Both the position numbers and the translations under genes were made by a program. Below, one piece after another: positions 18,014-27,883 of a stretch of DNA of 64,000 nucleotides (position 1 is its first letter; each line of letters begins with the position of its first letter). Source of the stretch: Clostridiales bacterium (lineage in GTDB: Bacteria > Bacillota > Clostridia > Lachnospirales > Lachnospiraceae); the NCBI GenBank assembly GCA_023663185.1, contig JAMPHY010000014.1, positions 1-64,000 on the forward strand, given 5' to 3'. Under the pieces are notes generated by a model. That model did not search any database. It saw only the letters and a list, made by a program, of their open reading frames with translations, and was not told the origin of the DNA.

Positions 18014-19999
18014 TTACTTATCCATATCGCGCTGAATTTTCTTAAGTTCTACCATCTTATCACGCAGTTGTGCCGCAGCCTCAAAGTTCAAGTCTGCCGC
18101 GGCTTTCTTCATCTTTTTCTCCACGTCTTTAATCAATTTCTCAAGCTCCTGACGGCTCATAGACTCCGGATCTTTCTCGAATTTGATATCTTCTTTATCT
18201 ATTACCTTAGAGATACTAATCAAATCCCGTACCGCTTTCCTTATGGACTGCGGCGTTATTCCATGCTCCTCATTATACTTCTGCTGCGTTTCGCGCCTTC
18301 TGTTAGTCTCCGTTATGGCGGCGTTCATAGAATCGGTTATCTGCTCGGCGTACATTATAACATGTCCGTCAACATTTCTTGCCGCGCGCCCTATCGTCTG
18401 TATTAACGAAGTTTCTGAACGCAGGAAACCCTCTTTATCTGCGTCCAGAATAGCCACCAGAGAAATCTCCGGAATATCCAGACCTTCCCTAAGAAGATTG
18501 ATTCCGACCAGCACATCAAATACATTGAGCCGCATATCCCGAATAATCTCTGCACGCTCTAACGCATCGATATCAGAATGCAGATATTTCACACGTATCC
18601 CAACGTCGTTCATATAATCCGTTAAGTCTTCCGCCATACGCTTCGTCAACGTAGTTACCAGAACTTTATTTTTCTTCTCTACTTCTTTATTAATCTCTGT
18701 AACCAAATCATCAATCTGTCCCTCTACGGACCTTACTTCCACCTGCGGATCAAGCAGTCCCGTAGGTCTGATAATCTGCTCCGTGCGCATCAGCTCATGC
18801 GCTGCCTCGTAATCTGACGGAGTCGCTGATACAAACATCATCTGGTCGATATGTTGCTCAAACTCCTCAAAGTTAAGCGGTCTGTTATCCAACGCAGAAG
18901 GCAGGCGGAAACCATAGTCAACCAACGTCGTCTTTCTCGCCCTGTCTCCCGAATACATTCCACGTATCTGTGGAATTGTCATATGCGACTCATCTATAAT
19001 AATCAGATAGTCGTCTTTAAAATAGTCCATCAAAGTAAACGGCGTCGCACCCGGCGGCATACCGTTAAGGTGTCTGGAATAATTCTCAATGCCTGAACAA
19101 AATCCGGTTTCGCGCAACATCTCAACGTCAAAGTTCGTGCGCTCCGCAATACGCTGCGCCTCAAGCAGCTTGTCCTCTCCCTTAAAGTACTTTACGCGCT
19201 CTTCCATCTCCTTTTCAATATTTTTGCACGCCTCGTTAATTTTCTCCTGCGGAACTACATAGTGGGAAGCAGGGAAAATCGCGATATGTTCCAATGTGGC
19301 GTGAACCTGTCCCGTAAGCGGGTCGGTCTGTGCGATTCTGTCTATCTCGTCTCCAAAAAACTCAATTCTTATCAGATAGTCGCCGCCCTGCGCCGGATAT
19401 ACCTCCAGTACATCGCCGCGCACGCGGAAACAACCGCGGTCCACGTCCATATCGTTCCTGTCATATTGTATATTAATAAGCTCTCTTATTACTTGGTCCC
19501 TGTCTTTTGTCATACCCGGACGCAGAGATACAATCATCTCCTCATAATCATCAGGGCTTCCCAAACCGTATATACACGAAACGCTTGCCACTACAACCAC
19601 GTCTCTTCTCTCCGCCAAAGATGCGGTTGCAGACAGCCTTAATTTATCGATTTCGTCATTTATTGAGGAGTCCTTAGCTATATAGGTATCCGTGGAAGGA
19701 ACATACGCTTCCGGCTGGTAGTAATCATAGTAGGAGACAAAGTACTCTACGGCATTTTCAGGAAAAAATTCCCTAAACTCACTATAAAGCTGTGCCGCCA
19801 AAGTCTTATTATGGGCTATAACCAAAGTCGGCTTATTTAACGCCTGAATTACGTTTGCCATCGTAAATGTCTTACCGGAACCCGTAACACCAAGAAGCGT
19901 CTGAAACTGGTTGCCTTCTTTAAAGCCTTTCACCAGTTCTGCGATTGCTTGCGGCTGGTCGCCGGTAGGCTGATATTCTGAATGAAGTTTAAATTCCAT
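18014..19999 (-). CDS. uvrB: UvrABC excinuclease subunit B
   Basis: 661 residues. Helicase-like damage verification subunit. Walker [15 protein letters not shown] near 39, the beta-hairpin region with [12 protein letters not shown] near 93, DESHMT in motif II near 338, the QTIGRAARN motif VI near 540, and a C-terminal UVR motif (about 620-655) that binds UvrC. An AAGGAGGTG site precedes the ATG. A LexA box lies about 75-90 bases upstream, so the gene pair should be SOS-inducible. uvrC is not in the window. Confidence 0.96.
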   Translation of the reverse strand: MEFKLHSEYQPTGDQPQAIAELVKGFKEGNQFQTLLGVTGSGKTFTMANVIQALNKPTLVIAHNKTLAAQLYSEFREFFPENAVEYFVSYYDYYQPEAYVPSTDTYIAKDSSINDEIDKLRLSATASLAERRDVVVVASVSCIYGLGSPDDYEEMIVSLRPGMTKDRDQVIRELINIQYDRNDMDVDRGCFRVRGDVLEVYPAQGGDYLIRIEFFGDEIDRIAQTDPLTGQVHATLEHIAIFPASHYVVPQEKINEACKNIEKEMEERVKYFKGEDKLLEAQRIAERTNFDVEMLRETGFCSGIENYSRHLNGMPPGATPFTLMDYFKDDYLIIIDESHMTIPQIRGMYSGDRARKTTLVDYGFRLPSALDNRPLNFEEFEQHIDQMMFVSATPSDYEAAHELMRTEQIIRPTGLLDPQVEVRSVEGQIDDLVTEINKEVEKKNKVLVTTLTKRMAEDLTDYMNDVGIRVKYLHSDIDALERAEIIRDMRLNVFDVLVGINLLREGLDIPEISLVAILDADKEGFLRSETSLIQTIGRAARNVDGHVIMYAEQITDSMNAAITETNRRRETQQKYNEEHGITPQSIRKAVRDLISISKVIDKEDIKFEKDPESMSRQELEKLIKDVEKKMKKAAADLNFEAAAQLRDKMVELKKIQRDMDK

Positions 20000-20071
20000 G
20001 GGAGAAAAACACCTCCTTAAATAAGCATTACTTATCTTACCACAAATTTATTTATTTGTACATACTCTAAA

Positions 20072-20085
20072 CAAACATTTGTTCT
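20072..20085 (-). promoter_or_regulatory. LexA (DinR) operator upstream of uvrB
   Basis: The minus-strand sequence AGAACAAATGTTTG agrees with 12 of 14 positions of the Gram-positive SOS box CGAACRNRYGTTYC. It overlaps a TTGTTT sequence that could be the -35 box of the uvrB promoter, the expected place for repression. Known biology: uvrBA is a standard LexA target in Firmicutes. Confidence 0.7.
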
Positions 20086-20142
20086 GTTTTATCAGATATT
20101 CGTATTTCATCTTATAACATCTGTATCAGGCAGCAATATAAA

Positions 20143-20168
20143 GAGAGCGCCGATACATGCACGCTCCC
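20143..20168 (-). terminator. Terminator of the ftsE-ftsX-peptidase group
   Basis: GGGAGCG and CGCTCTC pair over 7 bp (one G-U) around a 12-base loop on the minus strand, followed by TTTATATT. It lies 30 bases after the S41 peptidase stop. Confidence 0.6.
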
Positions 20169-20198
20169 TAATAATCCATATTTAATTCTACACTTTTA

Positions 20199-21590
20199 TT
20201 ACTTAATCATGTCCGCCATCTCTTCTTTAGCGCGCTCTAACTGACTGTCGATGCCTTCATCATAATATGCGTCTGCGTCCAGTTCACATTCTATATCGGG
20301 CTCTATGCCGATACCGTGAATGTTATTTCCATTTGGCGTATAGTATGCGCTGACTGTAAGTTTGAGCGCGGTTCCGTCAGTAAGTGGAAGTATCCTTTGC
20401 ACTATACCTTTTCCATAGGTGGTAGTACCGATAAGCGTTCCTTTTTCATAATCCTTAATGGCGCCTGCAAGAATTTCCGACGCACTCGCCGAGTTACCGT
20501 TCACCAATACCACTAACGGTAATTCCAATTCATTTTTACCATCGCAGGCATATTCGACACGTTCACCATCGCGGTCCTCCGTATATACAACTAATCCCTT
20601 CGGAAGAATCTGCCTTGCGATATCTACTACAACCGAAAGGCTTCCGCCCGGATTACTGCGTAAATCCAGAATAATCCCTTTTGCTCCGGAGCCTTTTATC
20701 ACAGCCAGCGCTTCTACAAACTGGTCGTAAGTTACTTCGTCAAATTCTGTAATCTGGATATATCCTATATCATTATCCAGCATTTCATAATTAACGGTAG
20801 GCGTTTCAATTTTTTTCCTGACGACGTCTATTTCCAGATAGTCGGATTCGCCTTCCCTATAAATCGTAAGATGTACCGTAGTTCCTTCTTCACCTTTGAT
20901 TTTTGCCACAATTTCAGACAGCTCAAGTCCATACGCCGATTCGCCGTCCACCTCATAAATAATATCGTTTTCTCTAAGTCCGGCTTCCTGCGCCGGAGTA
21001 TTATCTATAACTCCGCTAATCTTACCGTATCCGCTAAATTCGTCCAGTCCGACATATGCTCCGATACCGAAATATATCCCTTCCGTATCCTGCATAAGTT
21101 CCGCCCATTCCTCCGCGGTATAATAAACTGAATACGGATCGCCTAAGGCATCTACCATTCCGGCATACATGCCCTCTATCATTTTATCCGTATTAATATC
21201 TTCTTCATTATAATAATATTTTTCTATAACATCTTCGATTGCTTCCAGTTTAGAAACCGTATCGTCGCCAGCAACTCCATCGGCGGTTACGTCTCCCGAT
21301 TCTTTTTCCGAAATTACCTGTCTGGTGCTTGTAATCTTAAAAGCATCATTTGCTTTTGCTCCTACAAATATGCAGCTTGCCGTAAGCACACTCGCCATTA
21401 TGCCGGTCAAGAGTCCTACAATAAACATTCCTTTCGTCTGACGAGTATGAGTATCCTGAGGCGCTTTCTGCGGCGGCTGTCCTTGCGGCTGCCACGGCTG
21501 CTGCCCCTGTGGTATATTAGGGTTCAAATTATTTGCCGCTCCCTGATTCATATTGTTATTATTACTATATCCGTAATTATCCAAAATCAT
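20199..21590 (-). CDS. S41 family C-terminal processing peptidase
   Basis: 463 residues. A Q/P/N-rich cytoplasmic head (1-50), one membrane anchor (about 54-77), a PDZ domain (about 165-250, with KISGVIDNTPAQEAGL) and an S41 protease domain with the catalytic serine in NGNSASASEIL and lysine in TTYGKGIVQ. Such CtpA/CtpB-like enzymes trim exported proteins or cell-wall hydrolases. It follows the M23 peptidase by 18 bases in the ftsE-ftsX group, so a role in processing division hydrolases is a reasonable inference. The terminator after it closes the group. Confidence 0.9.
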   Translation of the reverse strand: MILDNYGYSNNNNMNQGAANNLNPNIPQGQQPWQPQGQPPQKAPQDTHTRQTKGMFIVGLLTGIMASVLTASCIFVGAKANDAFKITSTRQVISEKESGDVTADGVAGDDTVSKLEAIEDVIEKYYYNEEDINTDKMIEGMYAGMVDALGDPYSVYYTAEEWAELMQDTEGIYFGIGAYVGLDEFSGYGKISGVIDNTPAQEAGLRENDIIYEVDGESAYGLELSEIVAKIKGEEGTTVHLTIYREGESDYLEIDVVRKKIETPTVNYEMLDNDIGYIQITEFDEVTYDQFVEALAVIKGSGAKGIILDLRSNPGGSLSVVVDIARQILPKGLVVYTEDRDGERVEYACDGKNELELPLVVLVNGNSASASEILAGAIKDYEKGTLIGTTTYGKGIVQRILPLTDGTALKLTVSAYYTPNGNNIHGIGIEPDIECELDADAYYDEGIDSQLERAKEEMADMIK

Positions 21591-21608
21591 TCATCTCCAT
21601 TTACTTTA

Positions 21609-22820
21609 TTACTTTAAATAATTCCACGGATTCACATATTCTCCGTTAAGCCTCACGCTGAAATGCAGGTGATTGCCGGTCGAGCGTCCGGTGCTTCCTA
21701 CCGCCGCAATCGACTGCCCCTTATATACGCTCTGTCCCTTTGATACATACAGAGCCGAAGCGTGCATATATATTGTATACAGACCGTCTCCGTGGTCTAT
21801 CATAATATAATTGCCCATAGAAGAACTATATGTAGCCGCAATTACATCTCCATCATACGCTGCATAAATAACAGAGCCATAGGGCGCCGCAAGGTCAAGC
21901 CCATTGTGCATCTTCTGCGCTCCCGTATAGGGATCTGTACGATATCCAAATTCATCGGAAATTCTTGAATATGACGGACACGGCCATGAAAACATACCGC
22001 CGTCATATACCCTTGCTTTAGCATTAGCCGCCGCCAGTCTCGCTTTTTCTTCTGCAACTGCCTTTTCTAACGCCTTAATTTCTTCGTTCTCTGCTGCTAT
22101 CTGAGCTTCATATTCCCTGATTGCTGCCGCTTGCGTGGAAATATCAGATGTTACGCTTTTAATCTGCGTCTCTTTCTCACTAATCAAGGTATTAACTGCC
22201 GCTTCTTCATCTTCAACCGCAATTTTAGCTTCTTCAAGCAGCGACTTCTCAACTTCCAGCTCTTCCTTACACAGCGCTATCAGTTCAGTATTGCTTATAT
22301 ATTCGTCTAACTGCGCCCTGTCATACGCTGACAACGCCTCTATATAATCAGCCTTATTCATCAAATCCACGAAGTTATCTGCCGCCAAAAGCATCTCCAG
22401 ATACATTGTATCTCCACATTCGTACATGAATTTGATACGCGCCTTCATCGCTTCGTACTGCTCTTCCTGCTTAAGTACAGCAGCGTCCAGTTCAGCAGTC
22501 GTTTCCACGATTTCAGTCTCTTTCTCCGTAATCAACGTCTTGTACTCGTCGATTTTAGCCTGAATATTGGAAAGCTGTGTATCGAGCTGCGTTACATACT
22601 CCGTCAAACTGCTTTTGGATTTCTCCAGCTCCTTTTTGAGCGCTTCCACATCGGTCATGCTGCTCTTTAACTTGTCTACTTCCTTTTTTGCGTTCTCAAT
22701 CTCTGTCTCTTTTGCCCTAATGCTGTCATTAGTAACCGCGTCTGCCGGCTCGGAAGGAAAAAGAAAGATTATGCTAAGGCACATTATAATACATAAAATT
22801 TTTTTAAAATGTTTTATCAT
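21609..22820 (-). CDS. Secreted coiled-coil M23 (LytM) peptidase, EnvC/PcsB-like
   Basis: 403 residues. Signal peptide (1-28, basic start then IMCLSIIFLFPS), a long coiled coil rich in K, E and L (about 30-265), and a C-terminal LytM domain (about 290-403). The domain has KMHNGLDLA and HLHFSVRLNG, so metal-binding histidines look intact. In FtsEX systems such a protein binds the outer loop of FtsX and activates or performs septal wall cleavage. It starts 3 bases after ftsX, supporting that partnership. Confidence 0.9.
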   Translation of the reverse strand: MIKHFKKILCIIMCLSIIFLFPSEPADAVTNDSIRAKETEIENAKKEVDKLKSSMTDVEALKKELEKSKSSLTEYVTQLDTQLSNIQAKIDEYKTLITEKETEIVETTAELDAAVLKQEEQYEAMKARIKFMYECGDTMYLEMLLAADNFVDLMNKADYIEALSAYDRAQLDEYISNTELIALCKEELEVEKSLLEEAKIAVEDEEAAVNTLISEKETQIKSVTSDISTQAAAIREYEAQIAAENEEIKALEKAVAEEKARLAAANAKARVYDGGMFSWPCPSYSRISDEFGYRTDPYTGAQKMHNGLDLAAPYGSVIYAAYDGDVIAATYSSSMGNYIMIDHGDGLYTIYMHASALYVSKGQSVYKGQSIAAVGSTGRSTGNHLHFSVRLNGEYVNPWNYLK

Positions 22821-22823
22821 AAG

Positions 22824-23720
22824 CTAAACCCTAAGATGCTTCTTAACGGTGACAAAGCTGCCAAAGAATCCTATTCCGATACCAAGCGCCAATGAAATCG
22901 GCATAAGAACACGGAAAATTTCTCCGACCGATAAAAAGCTAAGCAATCCGTCAAGCACAGAAAACCTTGACATTATATATTCCATAACCTTATTGTACAA
23001 AAAGTAAATCAATGCTAAAGGGAGTGCCGCGCCAATCAGACCTATCAGCATACCTTCTATAACAAACGGCGACCTAACAAAGAAATCCGTTGCGCCTATA
23101 TATTTCATGATGTTAATTTCTTCTTTCCTCACGGAAATTCCGATTGTTACGGTATTCCGAATCAGGAAGATACCGACTGCCAGCAATATTGCAATAATTC
23201 CCACGGATATATAAGCTATCAACGCATTTATTCCGGTCAGCGTCGTAGACAACATCTCGAAACGGTTTACTTTTCTGACGCCGTCGATAGACAGCAGATA
23301 CGTTACCAGCGCAGACTGCATAGACACGTCGCTTAAATTAACTCGATAGTTATCGGAATTTGCAAGCGGATTTTCCGTAAATCCGTCCGAATACTCCTTC
23401 AACCAATCCTTTTTAAAAGTCTCCCACGCTTCGTCGGAAGACACATAATGAACCTCCGCCACTTCGGTACGCCTCGTAATAAGTTCTCCAATTTCCTGCT
23501 TTCTCAAATCGTCTATGCCTTCATCAAAGAAAACCGTAACATACACCTGCTGCTCGGCATTTTTAACTATATTCTGAAAGTTGACGATTATCGAATAAAA
23601 CAATCCTAACAGAAAGAGGCAGGAGCCGATTGTAGCAATCGAGGCAAGCGTAAACGACTTATTCCTGAAAATATTACGAAACCCTTGACGGATTGTATAA
23701 AAAAGCGTACTAATCCTCAT
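22824..23720 (-). CDS. ftsX: Cell-division ABC transporter permease FtsX
   Basis: 298 residues from the ATG at 23720, behind GGAGGATATATCG. Four membrane segments (about 22-42, 165-190, 215-245, 262-288) with a large outer loop between the first two. It overlaps the end of ftsE by 11 bases, the usual coupling. FtsX passes ATP hydrolysis by FtsE to the extracellular hydrolase encoded next. Confidence 0.93.
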   Translation of the reverse strand: MRISTLFYTIRQGFRNIFRNKSFTLASIATIGSCLFLLGLFYSIIVNFQNIVKNAEQQVYVTVFFDEGIDDLRKQEIGELITRRTEVAEVHYVSSDEAWETFKKDWLKEYSDGFTENPLANSDNYRVNLSDVSMQSALVTYLLSIDGVRKVNRFEMLSTTLTGINALIAYISVGIIAILLAVGIFLIRNTVTIGISVRKEEINIMKYIGATDFFVRSPFVIEGMLIGLIGAALPLALIYFLYNKVMEYIMSRFSVLDGLLSFLSVGEIFRVLMPISLALGIGIGFFGSFVTVKKHLRV

Positions 23721-24456
23721 CGATATATCCTCCCTTTTCCTCATCGCTCACAATCACGCCGCGCTTTAAAGTAACCACCCTTTTCTGCATGGCATTAACG
23801 ATTTCCTTATTATGTGTAACGACCAGTACGGTAGTTCCATTCTCATTTATCTGCTCAAGCAGCTTCATAATCTCAAGTGAATTCTTGGGATCCAGATTAC
23901 CGGTGGGCTCGTCCGCTAACAATATTGCCGGCTCATTGACAAGCGCCCTTGCCAAAGCCACACGCTGCTGCTCGCCGCCGGAAAGCTGCCGCGGTTTAGC
24001 CTTATATTTGCCGGCAAGTCCCACAACCGCAAGAATACTCGGCACGTTTCTTCTGATTTCTTTATTGGACTTCTGTATGATACGCTGTGCAAACGCTACG
24101 TTCTCATATACATTCCTGTCTTTAAGCAGGCGGAAATCCTGAAATACAATGCCGATATTACGCCTGAATTTCGGTATCTTCCTGTGCTTTATCCTTGTAA
24201 GGTCATATCCCATAACCTTAATCTCTCCACTTGTAATAGTAAGCTCGCGCATCAGCAGCTTAATCAATGTGGACTTACCCGAACCGCTGTCGCCTACAAT
24301 AAAGACGAACTCTCCCTTACTGATATGGAGATTTACCTCTTTAAGCGCAGGAGCGCCGGTTGAATAGGCTTTACTGACATTGATAAGTGAAATAATCTCA
24401 GTATTTCTGTTATCTGCCGCAGGTCTTTTCCTTTTTCTTTTTACAGATGAATCCAT
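23710..24456 (-). CDS. ftsE: Cell-division ABC transporter ATP-binding protein FtsE
   Basis: About 248 residues from the ATG at 24456, which follows GAGAGGAG. Walker [13 protein letters not shown], signature [15 protein letters not shown] and Walker [13 protein letters not shown] are intact. The N-terminus has a basic extension of about 18 residues (VKRKRKRP) ahead of the normal FtsE start, which is unusual but short. Reading further upstream to 24489 has no ribosome binding site. Confidence 0.93.
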   Translation of the reverse strand: MDSSVKRKRKRPAADNRNTEIISLINVSKAYSTGAPALKEVNLHISKGEFVFIVGDSGSGKSTLIKLLMRELTITSGEIKVMGYDLTRIKHRKIPKFRRNIGIVFQDFRLLKDRNVYENVAFAQRIIQKSNKEIRRNVPSILAVVGLAGKYKAKPRQLSGGEQQRVALARALVNEPAILLADEPTGNLDPKNSLEIMKLLEQINENGTTVLVVTHNKEIVNAMQKRVVTLKRGVIVSDEEKGGYIDED

Positions 24457-24523
24457 TAAAAATTTACTCCTCTCAACTTTGTAACTCAATTACACAATTC
24501 TCTTTAAACTGGAATTTATCCTT

Positions 24524-25612
24524 CTAATACTCAAAATTCTCCATGTATTTCATATATTTAACTACCATAAGCGCTATCTTGAAGGTTATCGCATCTTCAA
24601 ACACACGCAAATCCAGCCCTGTATTCTTCTGCAGCTTGTCCAGTCTGTATACAAGCGTATTCCTATGTATAAAAAGCTGTCTGGAAGTCTCCGATACGTT
24701 CAGGCTGTTCTCAAAAAACTTATTTATTGTCGTCAATGTCTCTTCGTCAAAGTCATCGGGGCTTTTGCCGTCAAAAATCTCTTGAATGAACATTTTGCAC
24801 AGTGGGAGAGGAAGCTGATATATCAAGCGGCCTATCCCCAGCTCACTATACGCGATTACATTTCTGTCCTCAAAAAATATTTTTCCTACGTCTAACGCCA
24901 TCTTCGCCTCTTTATACGAGCGGCTTACTTCTTTAATCTCATTGACTGCCGTACCATATGCAACTCTTACGTTCTTTATATGTTCTTTCTCTAAAAAAGT
25001 CGAAACTCCGACTGCCGCCTTCTCTATTTCTCTGCTGCTTTCACCGTCGGACAGGCTTTTTACAATAATCACATTATTTTCATCTACAGCCGTAGTGAAA
25101 TCCATACTGCTGCTGCCAAAATATCCGCGCATTATCTCTAAAACATTGTTTTCCTTAGCATTATCCGCCTCAATAATAAGTACCGCTCTTCTGTCGTTAG
25201 TCGGAATATGCAGTTTCTTAGCGCGGCTGTATATATCCACTAACAACATATTGTCTAAAAGAAGATTCTTGATAAAATTATCTTTATCAAATCTTTCTTT
25301 ATATGCAACTATAAGATTCTGCACCAGAAAAGAAGACATTTTGCCTACCATATAGACGTCTTCGCCTATTCCTCTGGCGATAAGTATATACTCTAACTTC
25401 TGCTCCTCATATACTTTAAAAAACTGATATCCCTGTATCTCTTGGGAATCCGCAGGTGATTTGGCAAATTCCGCAGCAAGATTCGCTCCCTTCTCCATTT
25501 CATCTGTAGTCAGGACAACAACCTTACCATCTATATCCGTTATGCAAAGTTCAACGCGCGATATTGCCTTAAGTCCGTCGATTGTACTTTGTAAAATCTG
25601 ATTTGAAATCAC
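24524..25612 (-). CDS. PucR/CdaR-type transcriptional regulator
   Basis: 362 residues. The N-terminal part (about 1-130, starting MISNQILQSTIDGLKAISRV) resembles the putative sugar diacid recognition domain, the middle is a GGDEF-like fold without active motifs, and the C-terminus (about 295-355) is a PucR-type helix-turn-helix with NVSETSRQLFIHRNTLVYRL. Its ligand and targets are unknown. Being 35 bases or more upstream of ftsE in the same direction, it may be cotranscribed with the division genes, which would be an odd coupling. Confidence 0.8.
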   Translation of the reverse strand: MISNQILQSTIDGLKAISRVELCITDIDGKVVVLTTDEMEKGANLAAEFAKSPADSQEIQGYQFFKVYEEQKLEYILIARGIGEDVYMVGKMSSFLVQNLIVAYKERFDKDNFIKNLLLDNMLLVDIYSRAKKLHIPTNDRRAVLIIEADNAKENNVLEIMRGYFGSSSMDFTTAVDENNVIIVKSLSDGESSREIEKAAVGVSTFLEKEHIKNVRVAYGTAVNEIKEVSRSYKEAKMALDVGKIFFEDRNVIAYSELGIGRLIYQLPLPLCKMFIQEIFDGKSPDDFDEETLTTINKFFENSLNVSETSRQLFIHRNTLVYRLDKLQKNTGLDLRVFEDAITFKIALMVVKYMKYMENFEY

Positions 25613-25828
25613 TATTTAACCACCCTCTCAAAACCTATTAAAACTAATGCTAGTACATTTTTAGCACATTTACACAATGCCAAAACCCGACTATTCCCAT
25701 TTAAAAAAACATCTGTTCATTATTTTAATATATTTTAACAAAAAATTCTACCCTGAAATGTGAATTTTTTGTGTATTTTTCAATAAAATGACAAATTTTT
25801 ACAAAGAAATTCATTCGGAAAAATATAC

Positions 25829-25858
25829 AAAAAGCAGAGGGCAATAATGCCGCTCTAC
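25829..25858 (-). terminator. Terminator overlapping the end of the WecG/TagA-like gene
   Basis: On the minus strand GTAGAGCGGC and GCCCTCTGC pair around ATTATT with one bulge, followed by TTTTTG. The 5' arm includes the stop codon region of the gene it terminates. The 240 bases between it and the PucR-type gene are AT-rich (including long A and T runs) and presumably contain that gene's promoter. Confidence 0.6.
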
Positions 25859-26514
25859 TTTTTATATTGATTCACTCTTCTGCTAAACCATAAATTCAAA
25901 AGACGCTTTCCTATTTTGGCTATTGGCATTTCTTTCTTCCATGCAAATCGAAAGTCTTCCGGAATACAAACCCACATTTCTGTATTTATATACTGCCTGC
26001 TGCGCGCAAGCCATTTCTGCTGTACCATAAACGGCATTCTTACGAAAATTACCGTCGGGGCTATCATATTTATTTCGTTAATAATATCCTCCTCTTCTGT
26101 CTCTGCAATATCGATAGTGCCCGCTATGCTAATGCCGTCTTGTATCTCTAAAAGCTCCTTTTTCAGAGCTTCCGCCTTATCATGTGTATCGGAAAGCACA
26201 AGAACAAGTTTATGCGTTTTAGCTATTTTATAGAGGAACGCTTTCATAAACTCTTTTTCTTTAACCTCTCGGTATCTTGCCTTCGAGGTTACATCTGCCG
26301 CCGCAAGTATTTCCGTATCGCCCCATAATGTCAGGTCAGCCGATTCAATCAGCTCTTTACCGGCGTCGTCTTTAACCGCTTCCATAATGACCGGTGCGGT
26401 CAAATATAATATCGTATGGGCGGCGCCTTCCCCAAGAAATCTGTCGGTTAATGTAAGCGCTTCCTTTACATAACGGTCCTTCAGTTTTATTCCCAGCAAA
26501 TTAATATTTTTCAT
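25855..26514 (-). CDS. WecG/TagA/CpsF family-like protein
   Basis: 219 residues. The overall plan and motifs such as ESADLTLWGDTEILAAADV (about 59-77), KLVLVLSDTHDKAEALKKEL and the C-terminal IAPTVIFVRMPFMVQQKWL resemble WecG/TagA glycosyltransferases, which attach N-acetylmannosamine to lipid-linked GlcNAc. However, the catalytic segment normally reads with Asp-Gly, and here it is Gly-Asp, and the usual LGxPKQE motif is changed to VRMPFMVQQK. It may be inactive or have another donor. It is divergent from yjfB, with no wall-polymer genes nearby. Confidence 0.6.
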   Translation of the reverse strand: MKNINLLGIKLKDRYVKEALTLTDRFLGEGAAHTILYLTAPVIMEAVKDDAGKELIESADLTLWGDTEILAAADVTSKARYREVKEKEFMKAFLYKIAKTHKLVLVLSDTHDKAEALKKELLEIQDGISIAGTIDIAETEEEDIINEINMIAPTVIFVRMPFMVQQKWLARSRQYINTEMWVCIPEDFRFAWKKEMPIAKIGKRLLNLWFSRRVNQYKK

Positions 26515-26580
26515 ACAATGTTCCCGTAACTGATATAAATAATTTTATTTCTCTTTATATAATATCTTATTCGTAATTAC

Positions 26581-26609
26581 TTGTAAAGGAACCGAATATA
26601 TGATACTAT
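26581..26609 (+). promoter_or_regulatory. Promoter of yjfB
   Basis: TTGTAA (26581-26586), 17 bases, TACTAT (26604-26609). This looks like a housekeeping sigma-A promoter. A flagellar sigma-D pattern (TAAA-N15-GCCGATAT) with correct spacing was looked for and not seen. Confidence 0.6.
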
Positions 26610-26649
26610 AAAGTCAGATTTAGAAGTGAAGCAAAGGGAGGTGGTCACT

Positions 26650-26841
26650 ATGGATATTGCAAAATTATCCATGTCAATGTCAACAGTCCAGACCAATACT
26701 GCTTACGGTGTGGCGATGCTTAGCAAATCTTTAGATGCCGTCTCGTCCACTGGAGAACAGCTTGTCAACATGATGGATTCTGCTGCAATGGAGCGTTCAG
26801 TAAATCCTGCTGTTGGTTCTAACTTTGACACATACATCTAA
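26650..26841 (+). CDS. YjfB family putative motility protein
   Basis: 63 residues, starting MDIAKLSMSMSTVQT. The N-terminus and the internal VAMLSKSLDAV segment match the YjfB family, small proteins found in flagellated Firmicutes and annotated as putative motility proteins; the molecular role is unknown. No signal peptide or membrane segment. The ATG at 26650 is preceded by GGGAGGTGG. It is one of few plus-strand genes and has its own promoter and a strong terminator, so it is a monocistronic unit. Confidence 0.85.
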   Translation: MDIAKLSMSMSTVQTNTAYGVAMLSKSLDAVSSTGEQLVNMMDSAAMERSVNPAVGSNFDTYI

Positions 26842-26869
26842 ATTGAATGTGCGCAATAAACGCGCTAAT

Positions 26870-26899
26870 AAAACGCCACTGTCAAGCAGCGGCGTTTTA
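26870..26899. terminator. Bidirectional terminator between yjfB and the CPBP gene
   Basis: AAAACGCCACTG and CAGCGGCGTTTT form a GC-rich stem with a 5-base loop, with A residues before and T residues after, so it can work on both strands. The convergent CPBP protease gene ends one base later. Confidence 0.85.
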
Positions 26900-27832
26900 T
26901 TATGCTACCATAATCATATAAATAAGACAAAGTATGAGAGCAACAATAAGCGGAATGCTGACTATGCGCCTTTTAGTCTCTTTGCGTCGTATCCATATAT
27001 TTCTAAGATGTTCCGTCCTGTTTTCGTTTTTGGCAATCCAGACTAGTACGCAGATTGCTATTGAAGTTGAAGCTACCGCCATAATAAGCTCCGGTCCTAT
27101 CAACGAAATCAGCGCGGACTGTGTCAACATTTCTTCCGTATTAGCCGCAGAATAAAAACCGGGACTGATAAAATCAGCCAGATACATTGTTATTACCGAC
27201 GGGCTGTTGAATACAATGTGCATAATGATCGACGCCCAAAGGCTGCCGGTTGCTTCTACTGCAAGCGCAAGCATAATTCCCAACACGGTAGCATACGCCG
27301 CCTGATTAAAATTAAGATGCATAAATCCAAACAATATAGCGGACCAGATAATCGCCTGTAATATTGAACCTGAATTTTTATAACCCCTGAATATAATTCC
27401 CCGAAAAACAAACTCCTCAGAAAACGGTCCGAAAATTCCAATAAAAAATAGCATTATCGGAAACGGCATTTGCAATACACTGCTGCTCATTGCACTTACC
27501 GTATTATCCACAAAAAGCATGGAAATGCTATTAATAAGCGACGTAAGCGGCGAAAGCAGCAGCGTAAACAAAATCACCATGAAGAAGGTCGAAATCTTAA
27601 TCTTGTGAAAGCCAAGTAAATCATTAAGTCCCGCTGCGCCGGTGCTTCCACGCGACGCCACGACAAAGCACAGCGCCGGCACAAATATCATTGCCTGACC
27701 TAATAAAAGATTCTCTATGATGCTGATATTAAACATTTTGCCTTGACGCGCCAATATAAGCACTACTGCAAATAAGCTATAATGAGCAAGTATCACAATC
27801 AGATAAAGCCAGTTTACTTTTTTATTGTTCAT
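26900..27832 (-). CDS. CPBP family intramembrane glutamic protease
   Basis: 310 residues with about eight hydrophobic segments. The Abi/CPBP (PF02517) motifs are present: SEEFVFRG near residue 138 (EExxxR), FGFMHLNF near 163 (FxxxH) and IIMHIVFN near 202 (HxxxN). Homologues process prenylated peptides or protect against their own bacteriocins; the substrate here is unknown and no bacteriocin gene is adjacent. The segment 247-262 is a last membrane helix and the tail is basic. Confidence 0.88.
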   Translation of the reverse strand: MNNKKVNWLYLIVILAHYSLFAVVLILARQGKMFNISIIENLLLGQAMIFVPALCFVVASRGSTGAAGLNDLLGFHKIKISTFFMVILFTLLLSPLTSLINSISMLFVDNTVSAMSSSVLQMPFPIMLFFIGIFGPFSEEFVFRGIIFRGYKNSGSILQAIIWSAILFGFMHLNFNQAAYATVLGIMLALAVEATGSLWASIIMHIVFNSPSVITMYLADFISPGFYSAANTEEMLTQSALISLIGPELIMAVASTSIAICVLVWIAKNENRTEHLRNIWIRRKETKRRIVSIPLIVALILCLIYMIMVA

Positions 27833-27883
27833 TTAAAAACTGCACCCTATATCGTTTTAAGCGACATATTCCTTTCTTTAGTT

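Noticed and set aside
26581-26609. Flagellar sigma-D promoter for yjfB
   Set aside because: A TAAA and a CCGAATAT are present but only four bases apart, not about 15, so the sigma-A reading is better.
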